DNA of 64,000 bases from Platanthera guangdongensis (Eukaryota > Streptophyta > Magnoliopsida > Asparagales > Orchidaceae), in the NCBI GenBank assembly GCA_039583875.1, contig CM077159.1:102323287-102387286 (forward strand), given 5' to 3'. The notes below the pieces were generated by a model, which saw only the letters and a program-made list of their open reading frames with translations, made no database searches and was not told the DNA's origin. Positions 25,779 to 36,630 of this stretch are shown here, piece by piece. The position numbers were made by a program, and so were the translations under genes. The stretch's first letter is position 1; every line of letters starts with the position of its first letter.

Positions 25779-25787
25779 CTTTATATA
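25779..25787 (-). promoter_or_regulatory. LTR TATA box, SIRE-A 3' LTR
   Basis: Minus-strand TATATAAAG, about 135 bases downstream of the palindrome array in the direction of transcription. The 5' LTR has the same box at 35868-35876. Confidence 0.8.
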
Positions 25788-25921
25788 GACTTTTTCCACG
25801 GTAACCGACTGATCCGGTTTCTAACGAACTTCTGACAGCTATGACAGTTGCAGTAGACCGGTTGGTTATGGCAGCTGTCAAGTCTTCCAGTCACTTCTTG
25901 AAACTCTGTCTCTGTCAGCAA

Positions 25922-26390
25922 AGTGTCGAGACTGAACTTCATCGTGTGTCGACACAAGTAGACTAAGTGTCGACACAAGCCTTGGTGGTATCGACACAGC
26001 TCCCTTGGTGTTGACACTGCTTCTCGACACAGCTTCTGTAGAATGTGTCGACACTAGTTCTGTGTGTCGACACAATCACTTCTTTTCTTCACAAAAATCA
26101 ACTTTGTTGGAACTCTGCTATGTGTTGACACAAGTCCTGTATGTCGACACAGTTGATGTCGACAAAGTCTTCTGTGTGTCGACACTGCCTCTGTGTGTCG
26201 ACACAGTTGATGTCGACTAAGCTTTTCTGTGTGTGTTGACTCTACCTCTGGGTGTCGACACAGTTTCTTCTGGTGTCAACACAGCCTTTCCAAGTGTCGA
26301 CACAATTGACTTCAGGTGTTGACACAGCTTTTCTCCAGTGTCGACATAAGCCTTCATAAGTGTCGACACAGCTTCTTCTGGTGTCGACTC
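25922..26390. repeat. GTGTCGACAC palindrome array, SIRE-A 3' LTR
   Basis: About twenty copies of TGTGTCGACACA or close variants, each a self-complementary palindrome centred on GTCGAC, spaced 15-40 bases apart. Many variants carry TTGA or TCAA in place of TCGA, consistent with CpG decay. Confidence 0.93.
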
Positions 26391-26537
26391 ATGGACTTAG
26401 AAACTTTTTCCTGCATTCCTGCATTTTCGTAACTTGCACATATAAACTCAAAACAACATCAAATACACCTTGATGCATATCGTTGAGTAAGGTGAGGCTT
26501 CTTCAAATCTGGTACATATTTTCCAATGTACCCAACA

Positions 26538-26551
26538 ATCTCCCCTTATCT
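26538..26551 (-). other. SIRE-A polypurine tract
   Basis: On the minus strand, AGATAAGGGGAGAT directly precedes the LTR start TGTTGGG. This is the second-strand primer site. Confidence 0.85.
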
Positions 26552-26807
26552 GGAGAAGTCATAACCCTTAGTCAATGATATACACCATTCATAACAAGCA
26601 CACATTATGATGTATAAAAATATTATATGACAGGGTAACTAATAAACAAAACATATATAAAATGTCATCACAGAATAATGATGCAAACATAATAAGCATT
26701 AATCATTGTTTTGTTTAAACTTTCAAAAGTTTCTTAACAATAGTTTACATAGATTTTTAAAAACTAAAGATTACAATGTTGTAAAATCTAGTTAATCTAT
26801 TCTAAGA
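26552..26807. other. SIRE-A 3' untranslated region
   Basis: About 250 bases between the ORF2 stop and the polypurine tract, AT-rich, with no ORF or other structure that I can support. Confidence 0.6.
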
Positions 26808-29104
26808 CTAATCAGGATCCTTGAGGACTATGCCTTTTCTTGACTGAATCTTGGCTTGTACTGGAGCTTCAGTATCTTCAGCTAGCTTTTTGCCCTTCAG
26901 ATCTTTCTTCTTTTGTTTTTCAGCCCTTATCCTTTGCCTTTCAAAATAGTGAAAAGGCTTTGTAAAGTACTTGCTAGGCTCCTGAGCATTAGGAGGTAGC
27001 TTCCCAGCTTTTGTCTTTCTTCTATATTGTAGAATGGCTTCCTGCCTAGCTTCATACTTGATCCATTCTTGCTCAGTGTATTATTTACCCCTATCATGGG
27101 TCTTGTCCTTCACAGCTTTCCAGGCAGTCAAGTTGCCTACTTCGACTAACACTCTCTCCCCCTTTATGACTTCTCTCTCAATATGAGCTCTGAGGTCATC
27201 TTTTTGAAATCTTACTTGTTCATCTAGATAATTAACACCATCTTTATAAAATGACCTTAGTTTCAGTAGCTGATCAGAAATGATTTTTTGAGAATTCTTA
27301 ATAGTTATTTGTACACCAGCTAGTTCTTCCTGGAATTTTTTATCAAAATCTGACTTGTCTTTAGCCCTTGCCTCAGTCAGGGTAGTAGCAGTAGTCTTTA
27401 ATTCTGTAACAATCACATTATGTGATTCAGTTAGATTGTCATTCATCCTTAGTTGATTTTCTAGGGCATAGCCTTGCTTAACAGCAATATCATCAACTTG
27501 AGCCTTTATTCCTTCTTGTTGTTTTGCAAGATAGACTACAGCATTGCCACCTTTGTGGAAGTAATCTGTCATTTCCTTCTTGTTCTGATTTACTTCAAAT
27601 CTTATGGATTTGATATCTTGAGCCAAGGAAAATTGCAGATCTTTATGAGTTTCATCCATATATTTCTTCATGGCTATCCTTTATTCATCTAATTTGACTT
27701 GCAAAGATACCAATAAGGAGCTATAATCAGTGGTTGGGGCGGGTCGTGGAGCAGTTTGCAATGCTCTTTTATAGCTTTGGCTTCTTCTTTTGAAAACCAT
27801 CAGCTTTATCTTCTTTGCTCTTAGAGCTTGTTCATCATCAGAATCAGAAGTACTTTCTAGATTCACAGTGTCCTTTGGACTTGTGGGCAGCTCTCTGTTA
27901 GGTCTAGGTAACTCCCCCTGAGTCCCTTGCTCCTCCCCCTCTGTCCTGACTTGCTCCCCCTCAATTACAGCTTATTCCCCCTCAGTTCTTGCTTGCTCCC
28001 CCTCAGTTCTGACTAGCTCCCCCTCAGTTCTTACTTGCTCCAAATCAGGGAACAACTCTTCAAGGGTAAACTCTTGTTGAGGTTGGACTGGAGGCACTCT
28101 TAACTCTGGAGTATCAGCAGCTGTAGATGTATCCTCCATGATAACATCTTGTGCTTGATTTTTGAGTTTAGTGGTCTGGTCAACATCAAGCAAAGGCGCA
28201 GTTAGTTTTTCATCCTCATTATTGAAAATTGTTTGATTAACTTCATGGATTACCTCAAGAATAGTTTGAGTAGCCATTTCACTTTCCAAGTGTGTTGGAT
28301 CTTCCTCAAGATGAGGATCCCCTTCACCTGAGCACCATCTATAATGTCTTGTGCAGGGGATTTTTCAGCAATCTTTGGCCTCTCTTCATCAGGCATGTCC
28401 TTTGTTAGGACTCTATCCTATCTAGAGATTATCCTTGTATTCATTCTTCTCGTGTGGTTGATCTTAGAACCAGTAGTATGTTCCATAACTTCTGGAATTG
28501 TTCCAGCCAAGTATAGACTCAGGATTCTTCCCAGATTTGGCTTCTTAATACCTTCCTTAATCTTTTCAAAGATTACTGTAGACCAATCTGTGTTCAGTCT
28601 GAAGATAATCCTGGTCATCAGGCTGAACATATAGGCTGAAACCCTATCATGTCCCCCTGGCTTGCAGAGAATGACCTTTCCAACCACTTTAGAAAGGAAT
28701 TTTCCTTGCAGATTCATCCCTTTCCTGTTCATTGCAGATCCAATCTTCATGGTGGGATCCAATCCACACCACTGAAGTGCTTCCCTAGTCTTGAATGAGG
28801 TAACTTCTTCTTCTTCTTGAGTTCTTGGGAGTTGAAGAGTGTTCCTCAAGCTCTTCAAGGTAAGTTTAACTTTAGCTCCCTGAACTGTAGATTTGATCTT
28901 AAATCCAGTCGAATCTAAAGTAGTTGAGCCATAGAATTCCAGTATTTCTTTCTTACATATCTTTGTAGGTTCGGATACCAGAAATTCCAAACCATTCGCA
29001 GTAATTAGGGTAACTACTGTTTTAATCTCGGGTTCTGCATTATCAAAAGCGTTGCGAACCATCTCATAGCCTTTGTTGACGTTATCTTCAAGCTTTGGCG
29101 CCAT
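26808..29104 (-). pseudogene. SIRE-A ORF2 (post-pol extra ORF, envelope-like position)
   Basis: It starts at ATG 29104 (MAPKLEDN) and ends at TAG 26808, about 765 codons. Segments: an N-terminal globular domain (to about 28450) with KVVGKVILCKPGGHDRVSAYMF, then IFEKIKEG and LGRILSLYL; an acidic linker with repeated RTEGE units; a long coiled-coil region (about 27690-27080); and a basic C-terminus with KPFHYFERQR. Lesions: TAG at 28418, a frameshift near 28340, stops near 27972, 27681 and 27081. C3 and E4 encode homologues of similar length and order. I see no signal peptide or clear membrane segment, so the envelope-like label used for Sirevirus ORFs in this position is not supported by sequence here. 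Function unknown. Confidence 0.8.
27905..28040 (-). repeat. RTEGE-encoding tandem repeat in SIRE-A ORF2
   Basis: Six or more imperfect 18-24 base units with core GAGGGGGAGC on the minus strand encode EGE and RTEGE repeats. Each core resembles the element's polypurine tract. Confidence 0.8.
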
Positions 29105-29202
29105 TGGGTTGAGAGAAATCTTGGATTGAGAAGAGAAAAGTTGTCGACACAAGGTTTTGTTCTCGAAAATATGGAGAGTGTGCCGACAGAGTTTGTTGTT
29201 GA

Positions 29203-29212
29203 CCTATTTATA
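29203..29212 (-). promoter_or_regulatory. Candidate internal TATA box upstream of SIRE-A ORF2
   Basis: Minus-strand TATAAATAGG lies about 100 bases before the ORF2 ATG (29104) and directly downstream of an internal GTGTCGACAC array (29240-29575). This repeats the array-TATA layout of the LTR promoter. Promoter activity is inferred. Confidence 0.55.
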
Positions 29213-29239
29213 CCCTTCTAAATAATGAAGTTCAAAAGG

Positions 29240-29575
29240 CACGTCAAAATTCTCTTAATGTGTCGACACAGTTGAAATGTGTCGATAGAGACTTCTAATG
29301 TCTCGACAGAAGTGTTGACTTCTATGTGTCGACACCAATTGATGATGTGTCGACACAAACATTCTTATCAGTTTGACACAACTGATACCACAGAAATTCT
29401 ATGTCGACTCTAATTCTAAGTGTCGACACAACTTCTGGATGTGTCGACACAACTGCTCTGAAGTGTCGACACCAATTTTCTAGATGTATCGACATCACTT
29501 TCCTGGAATGTTGACACCAACTTCTATGTGTCGACACAGACGACTTTTTGTGTCGACACAATTTTACTTAGCCAA
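29240..29575. repeat. Internal GTGTCGACAC palindrome array between pol and ORF2
   Basis: About fifteen perfect or near-perfect TGTGTCGACACA palindromes, the same motif as in the SIRE-A LTR, with the same kind of decayed copies. One more lies at 29141-29152, between the TATA box and the ATG. No coding frame of note crosses it. Confidence 0.92.
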
Positions 29576-29585
29576 ATTTGTTAAA

Positions 29586-31402
29586 CTAATTTATGTTCAA
29601 CATTCCTAATTCAATTTTGAAATTATTGAATTTAGTTTCTTCTAATGGCTTAGTGAATATGTCAGCAATTTGTAAATCTGTATTAACATATTCTAAAGAA
29701 ATATCTTCTTTTTCTACATGATCTCTAAGAAAATGGTATCTTATTTCTATATGTTTTGTTCTACTATGAGAAACAGGATTATGAGCAATAGAAATAGCAC
29801 AAGTAGAATCACATAATAATGGAGTTCTACTTACCTGAATACCATAATCTTCTAACTGATGTTGTATCCACAACAGCTATGCACAACAACTTCCTGCAGC
29901 AACATACTCAGACTCAGCTGTGGAAATTGCCACACTAGTCTGCTTCTTACAGCTCCATGACACCAGTCTTCCTCCTAGAAATTGACAGTTGCTTGTTGTG
30001 CTTTTCCTATCTACTTTGCATCCTGCAAAGTCTGCATCTGAATAACCTATTAGTAGAAAATCTCTATTCCTAGGATACTAAAGGCCTAGATTAGGTGTGC
30101 CCTTAAGATATCTCAAAATCCTTTTGACAGTAGTAAAATGAGATTCTTTAGGGCAGGATTGATACCTAACACAAACACATGTAGCATACATGATGTTTGG
30201 TCTACTAGCAGTCAGATAAAGGAGGGAGCCAACTATCCCTCTATACAAAAATTCATCTACAGGTTTTCCTACATCATCTTTTCTTAAAGACATACTTGTC
30301 CCCATTGGAGTTCTTATGATAGTGGATGATTCCATACCATATTTTTTAATTAACTCCTGGGTGAACTTAGACTGAGATATGGACAGGCCATCATCAGTCT
30401 GTCTTACTTGGAGTCCTAAGAAGAACTTAAGTTCTCCCATAGTGCTCATTTCAAATTTCTCTTGCATAAGTTTTGCAAACTTTCTACAAAGGTTGTTTTC
30501 AGTAGAACAAAATATATGTCATCAACATATGTTTGGACTAGGATGATCTTTCCTTTGGATTCTTTAAGGAATAGAGTCTTGTCTATTTTCCCCCTTGAGA
30601 ATTTGTTCTCAATGAGGAAAGTAGACAGGGTTTCATACCAAGCCCTTGGGGCTTGTTTGAACCCATATAAAGCTTTCCTAAGTTTATAAACATAATTAGG
30701 ATTGAGTGGATCAACAAAACCTGAGGGCTGTTCTACATAGACCTCCTCTTTTAAGTCTCCATTTAAGAATGCTGACTTAACATCCATTTGGAATACTTTG
30801 AAGCCTTGATATGATGCATAGGCAAGGAATATACTTATTGCTTCAAACCTTGCCATTGGAGCAAAAGTCTGATCAAAGTCTATTCCCTCTTCCTGCATGT
30901 ATCCTTTGGCAACTAGTCTTGCCTTGTTCTTCACTATGATCCCACTCTCATCAAGCTTGTTTCTATAAATCTACTTTGTCCCTATGACATTGTGGCCCTT
31001 TGGTTTTGGAACCAACTCCCAGACCTTGCACCTTTTGAATTGATTTAACTCCTCCTGCATAGCATCAATCCAGTGTGGGTCTTGAATAACTTCTTCAAAT
31101 CTCTTGGGTTCCAGTTGAGATAAGAAGCTTGAGTAAAGAACTGTATTTAAGTTCCTGCTTCTTGTTTGTACTCCATGTCTTGGATCACCAATGATCTGGT
31201 GAGCAGGATGATCCTTTAAATGTCTAACTACTGGAGGTAATCTATCAACAGTTTGACCTTCTTCAATCTCTTCATTATGCTGCACCTCATGGTCTTCATC
31301 AGCCTCTTGAGTGTATTGTACTCCCCCTGGACAGCAACTACCATTTTCCTCATCCTGCTTTGTAGTTGTATCTTCTCTGATAGTAAGCTGGTCCATCTTC
31401 TG
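29586..31402 (-). pseudogene. pol: SIRE-A reverse transcriptase and RNase H
   Basis: This is the Ty1/copia RT-RNase H region. A variable linker (31396-30971) precedes RT. An in-frame TAG near 30970 stands where the family has Trp. The RT frame from 30934 reads [39 protein letters not shown] and [12 protein letters not shown], with the catalytic YVDD at about 30529-30518. A one-base loss immediately after YVDD shifts the frame; the next frame (30467-30078) reads GELKFFLGLQV and GSLLYLTASRPNIMYA. RNase H (29873-29586) has LLCDSTCAISIAHNPVSHSRTKHIEIRYHFLRDHV in pieces and ends at the natural stop. Confidence 0.88.
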
Positions 31403-32745
31403 CTATATATCTGTAGAGCTACAAGAACTACTAGGCAACTCACTGTTAATAAGTCTAGATTCATCAAATATGACATGAACGGACTCTTTTATAACTTGAG
31501 TAGCCAAATTATAGACTCTATAAGCCTTACTATTATTGTTGTACCCAACAAATATCCCATCTTGGAATTTGGCAGCAAACTTAGTTAGGTGAGACTTGGC
31601 ATTGTTAAGCACATAGCACTTGTAACCAAAGATCCTAAAATAGGATAAGTTTGGTTTTTTGCCTTTCATAACCTCATAGGGTGTCTTTTTGTGGCTTTTG
31701 GTGATGGAAGCCCTATTGAGCACATGGCATGCAGTGTATACTGCCTCAGCCCAAAAATATTCTGGGAGAGTAGTGTCACTTAATAGTATTCTTCCAGCCT
31801 CAATCAATGTCCTATTCTTTCTTTCAGCAGTGCCATTTTGTTGAGGTGTTCTAGGTGAGGAGAATTCCTGATGAATCCCAAATTCTTCACACAACCTTGT
31901 CATACTTTTAGATTGGAATTCAGTTCCATGGCCACTTTTGATTTTGACCACTGAACTATCTAATTCATTCTGAATTTTTTTGACAAAATTGCAGAAGACA
32001 TTTGGGGTTTCATATTTCTGCCTCAGAAAGAATACCCGTGAAAATCTAGAATAGTCATCTACAACCACAAAAGTGTAGACCTTCCTACCTGGACTATAAA
32101 CTGGCATAGGACCAAATAAATCCATATGCAAGAGGTATAAGCACCTCATTGAGTCTTTGGTTTCTAGGCTATGAAAGGAGGATCTGGTCTGCTTGCCTTT
32201 TTGACAAGCTGAGCATATTCCATCCTTAAAGCACTTAACTTGAGGACCATTCCTCACTAACTCTTTACTAAAGAGTTGGCCAATAGTCTTGTAGTTAAGA
32301 TGAGCTAGCCTCTTGTACCATTTGACACAATGAGAGGCTTTCTCATCAGCCACAAGACAGATAGGAGAATTTTTATTCTCACTCTTAAAGTTTAGGCAAT
32401 ACACATTTCTTTTTCTATAGCCAGTCGATATGACTTTTTGATCACTTGACCTCTTGATATGACACTCATTCTTGATAAATAAAATGTCATATCCAAGATC
32501 ACTCAACTGGCTTATGTTTATTAGTTTGTGTTTCAAACCCTTCACATAAGCCACTTGAGTGATAGTGATTAAGTTATTAGAAATATTACCAAACCCTTTG
32601 ATGACTCTTTTTTTAGAACCACCAAAGATTACTTTAGGCCCATTCAATATTGGTGAGTAGTCCTTCAGCAATCCTCTTATTCCAGTCATGTGCCTGGAAC
32701 ATCCACTGTCCAAGTACCATATAGGGGTATGGCAACTTGGACTCA
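31403..32745 (-). pseudogene. pol: SIRE-A protease and integrase, catalytic Asp changed
   Basis: A 449-codon frame from 32752 encodes the copia protease (WYLDSGCSRHMTG, residues 12-24), a GAG-pre-integrase zinc finger (H151, C180, C183) and the integrase core. The first catalytic Asp is D211 (HMDLFGP) and the Glu is E310 (NGTAERKNR). The second position reads KSGHGTEF, where the family has S-D-H-G, so G274 replaces the catalytic Asp. The frame ends at TAG 31403-31401, a likely CAG to TAG change. It is otherwise one of the best preserved coding stretches in the window. Confidence 0.9.
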
Positions 32746-32769
32746 CCTGCAATAAAGATTACTTAACCT

Positions 32770-34798
32770 TAGAACCCAAATAACTTTTGGGTCCTTGGTT
32801 CAAGTTAGGCTAAAACTTGACAAATCTACCTGCAGCCCTTCTAACAGGTAGACTGCTATTCTTTCTGACACTGGAGTTGTGCCAACAGTCTAAGGCATAA
32901 TGGCCTATCTTGCCACAGCACCAGCACTCATACTTATTATACCTCTTTTTAGGTACAATCTTAGCTGTATTGTTTGCAGCAGATCTTTTGTTTTGAGTTG
33001 GGGCTTTGCCTTTATTATTGAACTGGGAGGCCCATGTAGTTCCCTTAAAGCCTAATCCTGCCTTACCCTTTTGAGACACAAAGTCATCAATTAAGGGTAG
33101 GACATATTTTGGCTTAGAGAAACTAGCCACTATTTCCTTCTCTTTCTGAAGTCTGTCTTCCAGACTTTTGATCTGATCATTTTTGAATGTGATTGTACCC
33201 ATATGAATAATAGTTATGTTTTTCAGCTTGGCAATCTCATTCATCTTCTGATCCATCAGCTTTTCTGAATCAGATGCAACCAACTTAAGAGCTGCAATTT
33301 CCTTAGCCTGATTTTTGGCCATGTTTTTGCTTCTCTTGAGTGCCTGCAACAAATCCCCAAATTCATCTATAAGCTGATGAATATCTCCTTCGGATTCAGA
33401 CCCATCCACATCTCTTGATGCAGATGCATTTGATTCTGACCCAGTATAGTAATCAGAATCTACAGATAAACTTTTTACCTTACTGGGATCATGTTAATCC
33501 TGGCACTGGTCTTCTTCAGACATAGCCATCAGTCTTTTGCACTGATGGTCTTCTTGCTCATTGATAGAGTCCAGAAATTTCAAGAACTCATCCTCTTCTT
33601 CTGGTTCAAACAAACCAATATAGGCCTCAGCCTCAGATTCAGACTCTAAAGTTGATTGATCTGTCCAACTTTTCTCTTTCTTAGCTACCAAGGATTTCTC
33701 CTTCTTTCTCTTGTACTGAGACTTCTTTTTATCAGCAGACTCCTTCTTTTTGTCTGGACAGTAAGCCACAATATGTCCAGGTCCGTTGCAACAATAGCAA
33801 ATAATCTTTGATGTAGTTGACTTGATAGGCTTTGTCCCACTCCTGTCCTTCCTGGATGATTTTCTCTTCTAATAATAGTCATCCTTGGACTGAGATGAGG
33901 ATGGCTTAGATTTCCACTGCTTCTTCTTTAAGAATCTCTGAAACTGTCTTGTGAAAGCAGCAAAGTCTTCATTAGAATTACTACTGTCTGAACTGTGGAT
34001 ATCAGAATTTTCTGAGATCACTTATGCAGCTTTCTTAGGATAAGATGGAGACATCCACCTATTCTTCCTTGTGGCTTCTAACTTTAAGGCCACTGACTTA
34101 TCTCTATAGTCAACCTTTGTATTTTTCTCTTCCTCCTTTCTGGCCAACAGCTGCATCTCATAAGACAGCAATTTGCCAAACAGTGTTGGAGGTGAAATTT
34201 CTGCCACTCTGGCCACTTCCCTTATGGCATAGATCTTTGTATCCCAATCCTTAGTCAAAGTCCTAAGGAATTTGTCATTCAGCTCATATGTACTGAAGAT
34301 TCTTCCATAGGACATTAGTTTATTTACAATTCTGTAGAACTTCTTATAACATTTAGTTATTTTATCAGACTTGGCTTGTCTGAAACTCTCATATTCTTGA
34401 TTAAGCATAGACTTTCTATCTTGCCTAACCTCTTCAGAACCCTCCATGTAGACAACCAATGTGTCTCACATCTCCTTGGAGGTTTTGCAGTGAATCAGAT
34501 TCTGGAATGTTGAGCCATCTATGGCACTCACTATAATATTCTGTGCTCTTTTATCCATTATAGCCAAGATGATCTCATCTTTAGTCATTTCTGAAAAATC
34601 CTTAGGAATCCTTTGATTAGCATCATGAACAGAAACCTTCATTGGAATATATGGTCCTTCCTTAACTGTTATATAAATTCTAGGATCAGATGCCTCCATA
34701 AATAGTCTGACCCTTTCCTTCCATATTCCAAAGATTTCCTTCCTGCAGATAGGCAACTTCATTGAACCAAGTTCTTTATGGTTTTCTCCTGAACCCAT
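32770..34798 (-). pseudogene. gag: SIRE-A gag with two zinc knuckles
   Basis: A long Sirevirus-type Gag, about 660 codons in one frame from ATG 34798. The N-terminal UBN2-like domain (to about 34130) includes FGIWKERVRLFMEA and YESFRQAKSDKI. Then come a lysine-rich stretch, a first knuckle CYCCNGPGHIVAYC (about 33806-33764), an acidic region, a predicted coiled coil (about 33390-33100), and a second knuckle CWCCGKIGHYALDC (about 32930-32889). Same-frame stops lie at about 34465 (TGA for Trp), 34022, 33872, 33495 and 32810. Most are one C-to-T step from CAA, CAG or TGG, as expected for deaminated methyl-cytosine. Gag ends at TAA near 32763. Confidence 0.88.
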
Positions 34799-34865
34799 CT
34801 TCTTTAACTTACTTCTGCCTTACAGATCTTACTCAGACTATTAAGTCTTTCTTTGAGTAACCTCA

Positions 34866-34878
34866 CTTTGATACCACT
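34866..34878 (-). other. SIRE-A primer-binding site (initiator tRNA-Met type)
   Basis: Minus strand TGGTATCAAAG, one change from the usual TGGTATCAGAG, directly after the 5' LTR end. Confidence 0.85.
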
Positions 34879-36625
34879 TGAAAGAATTGGTTCATAAACA
34901 CCTAGAGGGGGGTGAATAGGTGCAATTCCTTTTTCTGCTAAGGCAGAATATTAATTCAGTTAATTAATAGAAACATATAGTTCTACAGCTATCACAGCAC
35001 AGAAATAACAATACCACACACAATCAAAGATGCCACACTGATTTATAGTGGTTCCCCAAGGTATGGGTACATCCACTTTCCCCTTCGTCTATCTAGTAGT
35101 GTGCTAGATTCGGCCTAACTACTTTCCTTCTGCTCAGATCCGCAGATCTTATAGCTCAGAGCCCAAATAAGGCTCCTACAACTCAGAGTGAATCCATACT
35201 CCTACAGCTCAGGCAATCTGCCCTACCTCAGCCTTCAACAAGGCCTACAACTCAGAGATGAAAATCTCCTACAACTCAGGCTCTCGGCCCTACCTCAGCC
35301 TTCAACAAGGCCTACCACTCAGAGAACTTAATCTCCTACAACTCAGCCTTTATAAATCAGGCTTACAACTCAGATCTTAAAAAGATCCTACTGAAAATAG
35401 ATGTAACTTTGAAATTTACCACACCCTGGTTAAGAGAGAAAGGATGGAAGGTTTCTTGATCAGTTCTTGAAAGAATCTGATGTTAGAGATCAACCTGTCT
35501 TAGCTTTCTTCAAAGCTTCTTGAATCTGAACACAGTAGGGTTGATCTCCTTTGAAGTTGATCTTCATTCATCTTCTTTCTTGAAATTCAGAAATCAATCT
35601 GAATTCTTCTTGGCAGACTGGTTCAGAATCTGCACTTAAGATACTTGTTGATGTAAGTCTCTTTCTTCACTTGAATAGATGGAGCTCTCTTTATCCAAAT
35701 TCTTCTGAAGATTCTTCTGAATTCTTCTTTGAATTCTCTTGACAAACTCTGAGTAGATCACCACTTGAGAATGTCTTCTTAGATCTTCTGTTGAAAATCT
35801 TCTTCTGTTTTTCGTGTTTATTTTTTTATCTCATGTGTGTAACTTCTCTTCTGTTGATAGAGAATGTCTTTATATAAACTTTCTCCATGGTAACCGGCTG
35901 ATCCGGTTTCTAACGAACTTCTGACAGCTCTGACAGTTGCAGTAGATCGGTTGGTTATGATAGCTGTCAAGTCTTCCAGTCACTTCTTGAAACTCTGTCT
36001 CTGTCAGCAAAGTATCGAGACTGAACTTCATCATGTGTCGACACAAGTAGACTAAGTGTCGACACAAGCCTTGGTGGTGTCGACACAGCTCCCTTGGTGT
36101 TGACACTGCTTCTCGACACAGCTTCTGTAGAATGTGTCGACACTAGTTCTGTGTGTCGACACAGTCACTTCTTTTCTTCACAAAAATCAACTTTGTTGAA
36201 ACTCTTCTATGTGTCGACACAAGTTCTGTGTGTCGACACAGTTGATGTCGACAAAGTCTTAGGTGTGTCGACACTGCCTCTATGTGTCGACACAGTTGAT
36301 GTCGACTAAGCTTTTCTGTGTGTGTCGACTCTGCCTCTGGGTGTCAACACAGTTTCTTCTGGTGTCGACATAGCCTTTCCAAGTGTCGACACAATTGACT
36401 CCAGGTGTCGACACAGCTTTTCTCCAGTGTCGACACAAACCTTCATAAGTGTCGACACAGCTTCTTCTGGTGTCGACTCATGGACTTAGAAACTTTTCCT
36501 GCATTCCTGCATTTTCTTAACCTAAACATATAAACTCAAAACAACATCAAATACACCTTGATGCATATCATTGAGTAAGGTGAGGCTTCTTCAAATCTGG
36601 TACACAGATTCCAATGTACCCAACA
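34879..36625 (-). repeat. SIRE-A 5' LTR
   Basis: Read on the minus strand it starts TGTTGGGTACATTGG at 36625. The GTGTCGACAC array is at 36479-36011, the TATA box TATATAAAG at 35876-35868, and the conserved CCACTATAAAT block at about 35084-35040. It ends TTCTTTCA at 34879, next to the primer site. Confidence 0.92.
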
Positions 36626-36630
36626 GAACC
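36626..36630. other. SIRE-A target-site duplication, right copy
   Basis: GAACC after the LTR end CCCAACA; matches 24784-24788. Confidence 0.92.

Larger units (their letters stand above)
24789..26537 (-). repeat. SIRE-A 3' LTR
   Basis: Read on the minus strand it starts TGTTGGGTACATTGG at 26537 and ends at 24789. U3 holds the GTGTCGACAC array (26390-25922), then a TATA box (25787-25779). The end region has the conserved GGGAAAGTGGATGTACCC and CCACTATAAAT blocks (24995-24951) and the CACCTATTCACC block. By eye it differs from the 5' LTR by a few per cent. Confidence 0.92.
24789..36625 (-). mobile_element. SIRE-A: complete Sirevirus-like Ty1/copia element
   Basis: An 11.8-kb minus-strand element with two LTRs of nearly equal length (1749 and 1747 bp), TG...CA ends, a perfect GAACC target-site duplication, an initiator-tRNA-Met-type primer site, a polypurine tract, and the order gag, protease, integrase, RT, RNase H, then an extra ORF2. 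Domain order (integrase before RT) makes it Ty1/copia. The long Gag and the extra ORF point to the Sirevirus lineage. Many in-frame stops make it non-autonomous now. Confidence 0.92.

Noticed and set aside
25922..26390. CRISPR-like array of regular short repeats
   Set aside because: Repeats are 10-12 base palindromes with irregular spacing inside a plant LTR; no cas genes, and the context is eukaryotic.
26808..29104. ORF2 as a true envelope glycoprotein
   Set aside because: No signal peptide, no hydrophobic segment long enough to span a membrane, and an acidic/coiled-coil/basic composition.
30462..30689. Plus-strand frame over SIRE-A RT and other plus-strand frames in 27474-34254
   Set aside because: Antisense to gag and pol domains that read clearly on the minus strand.
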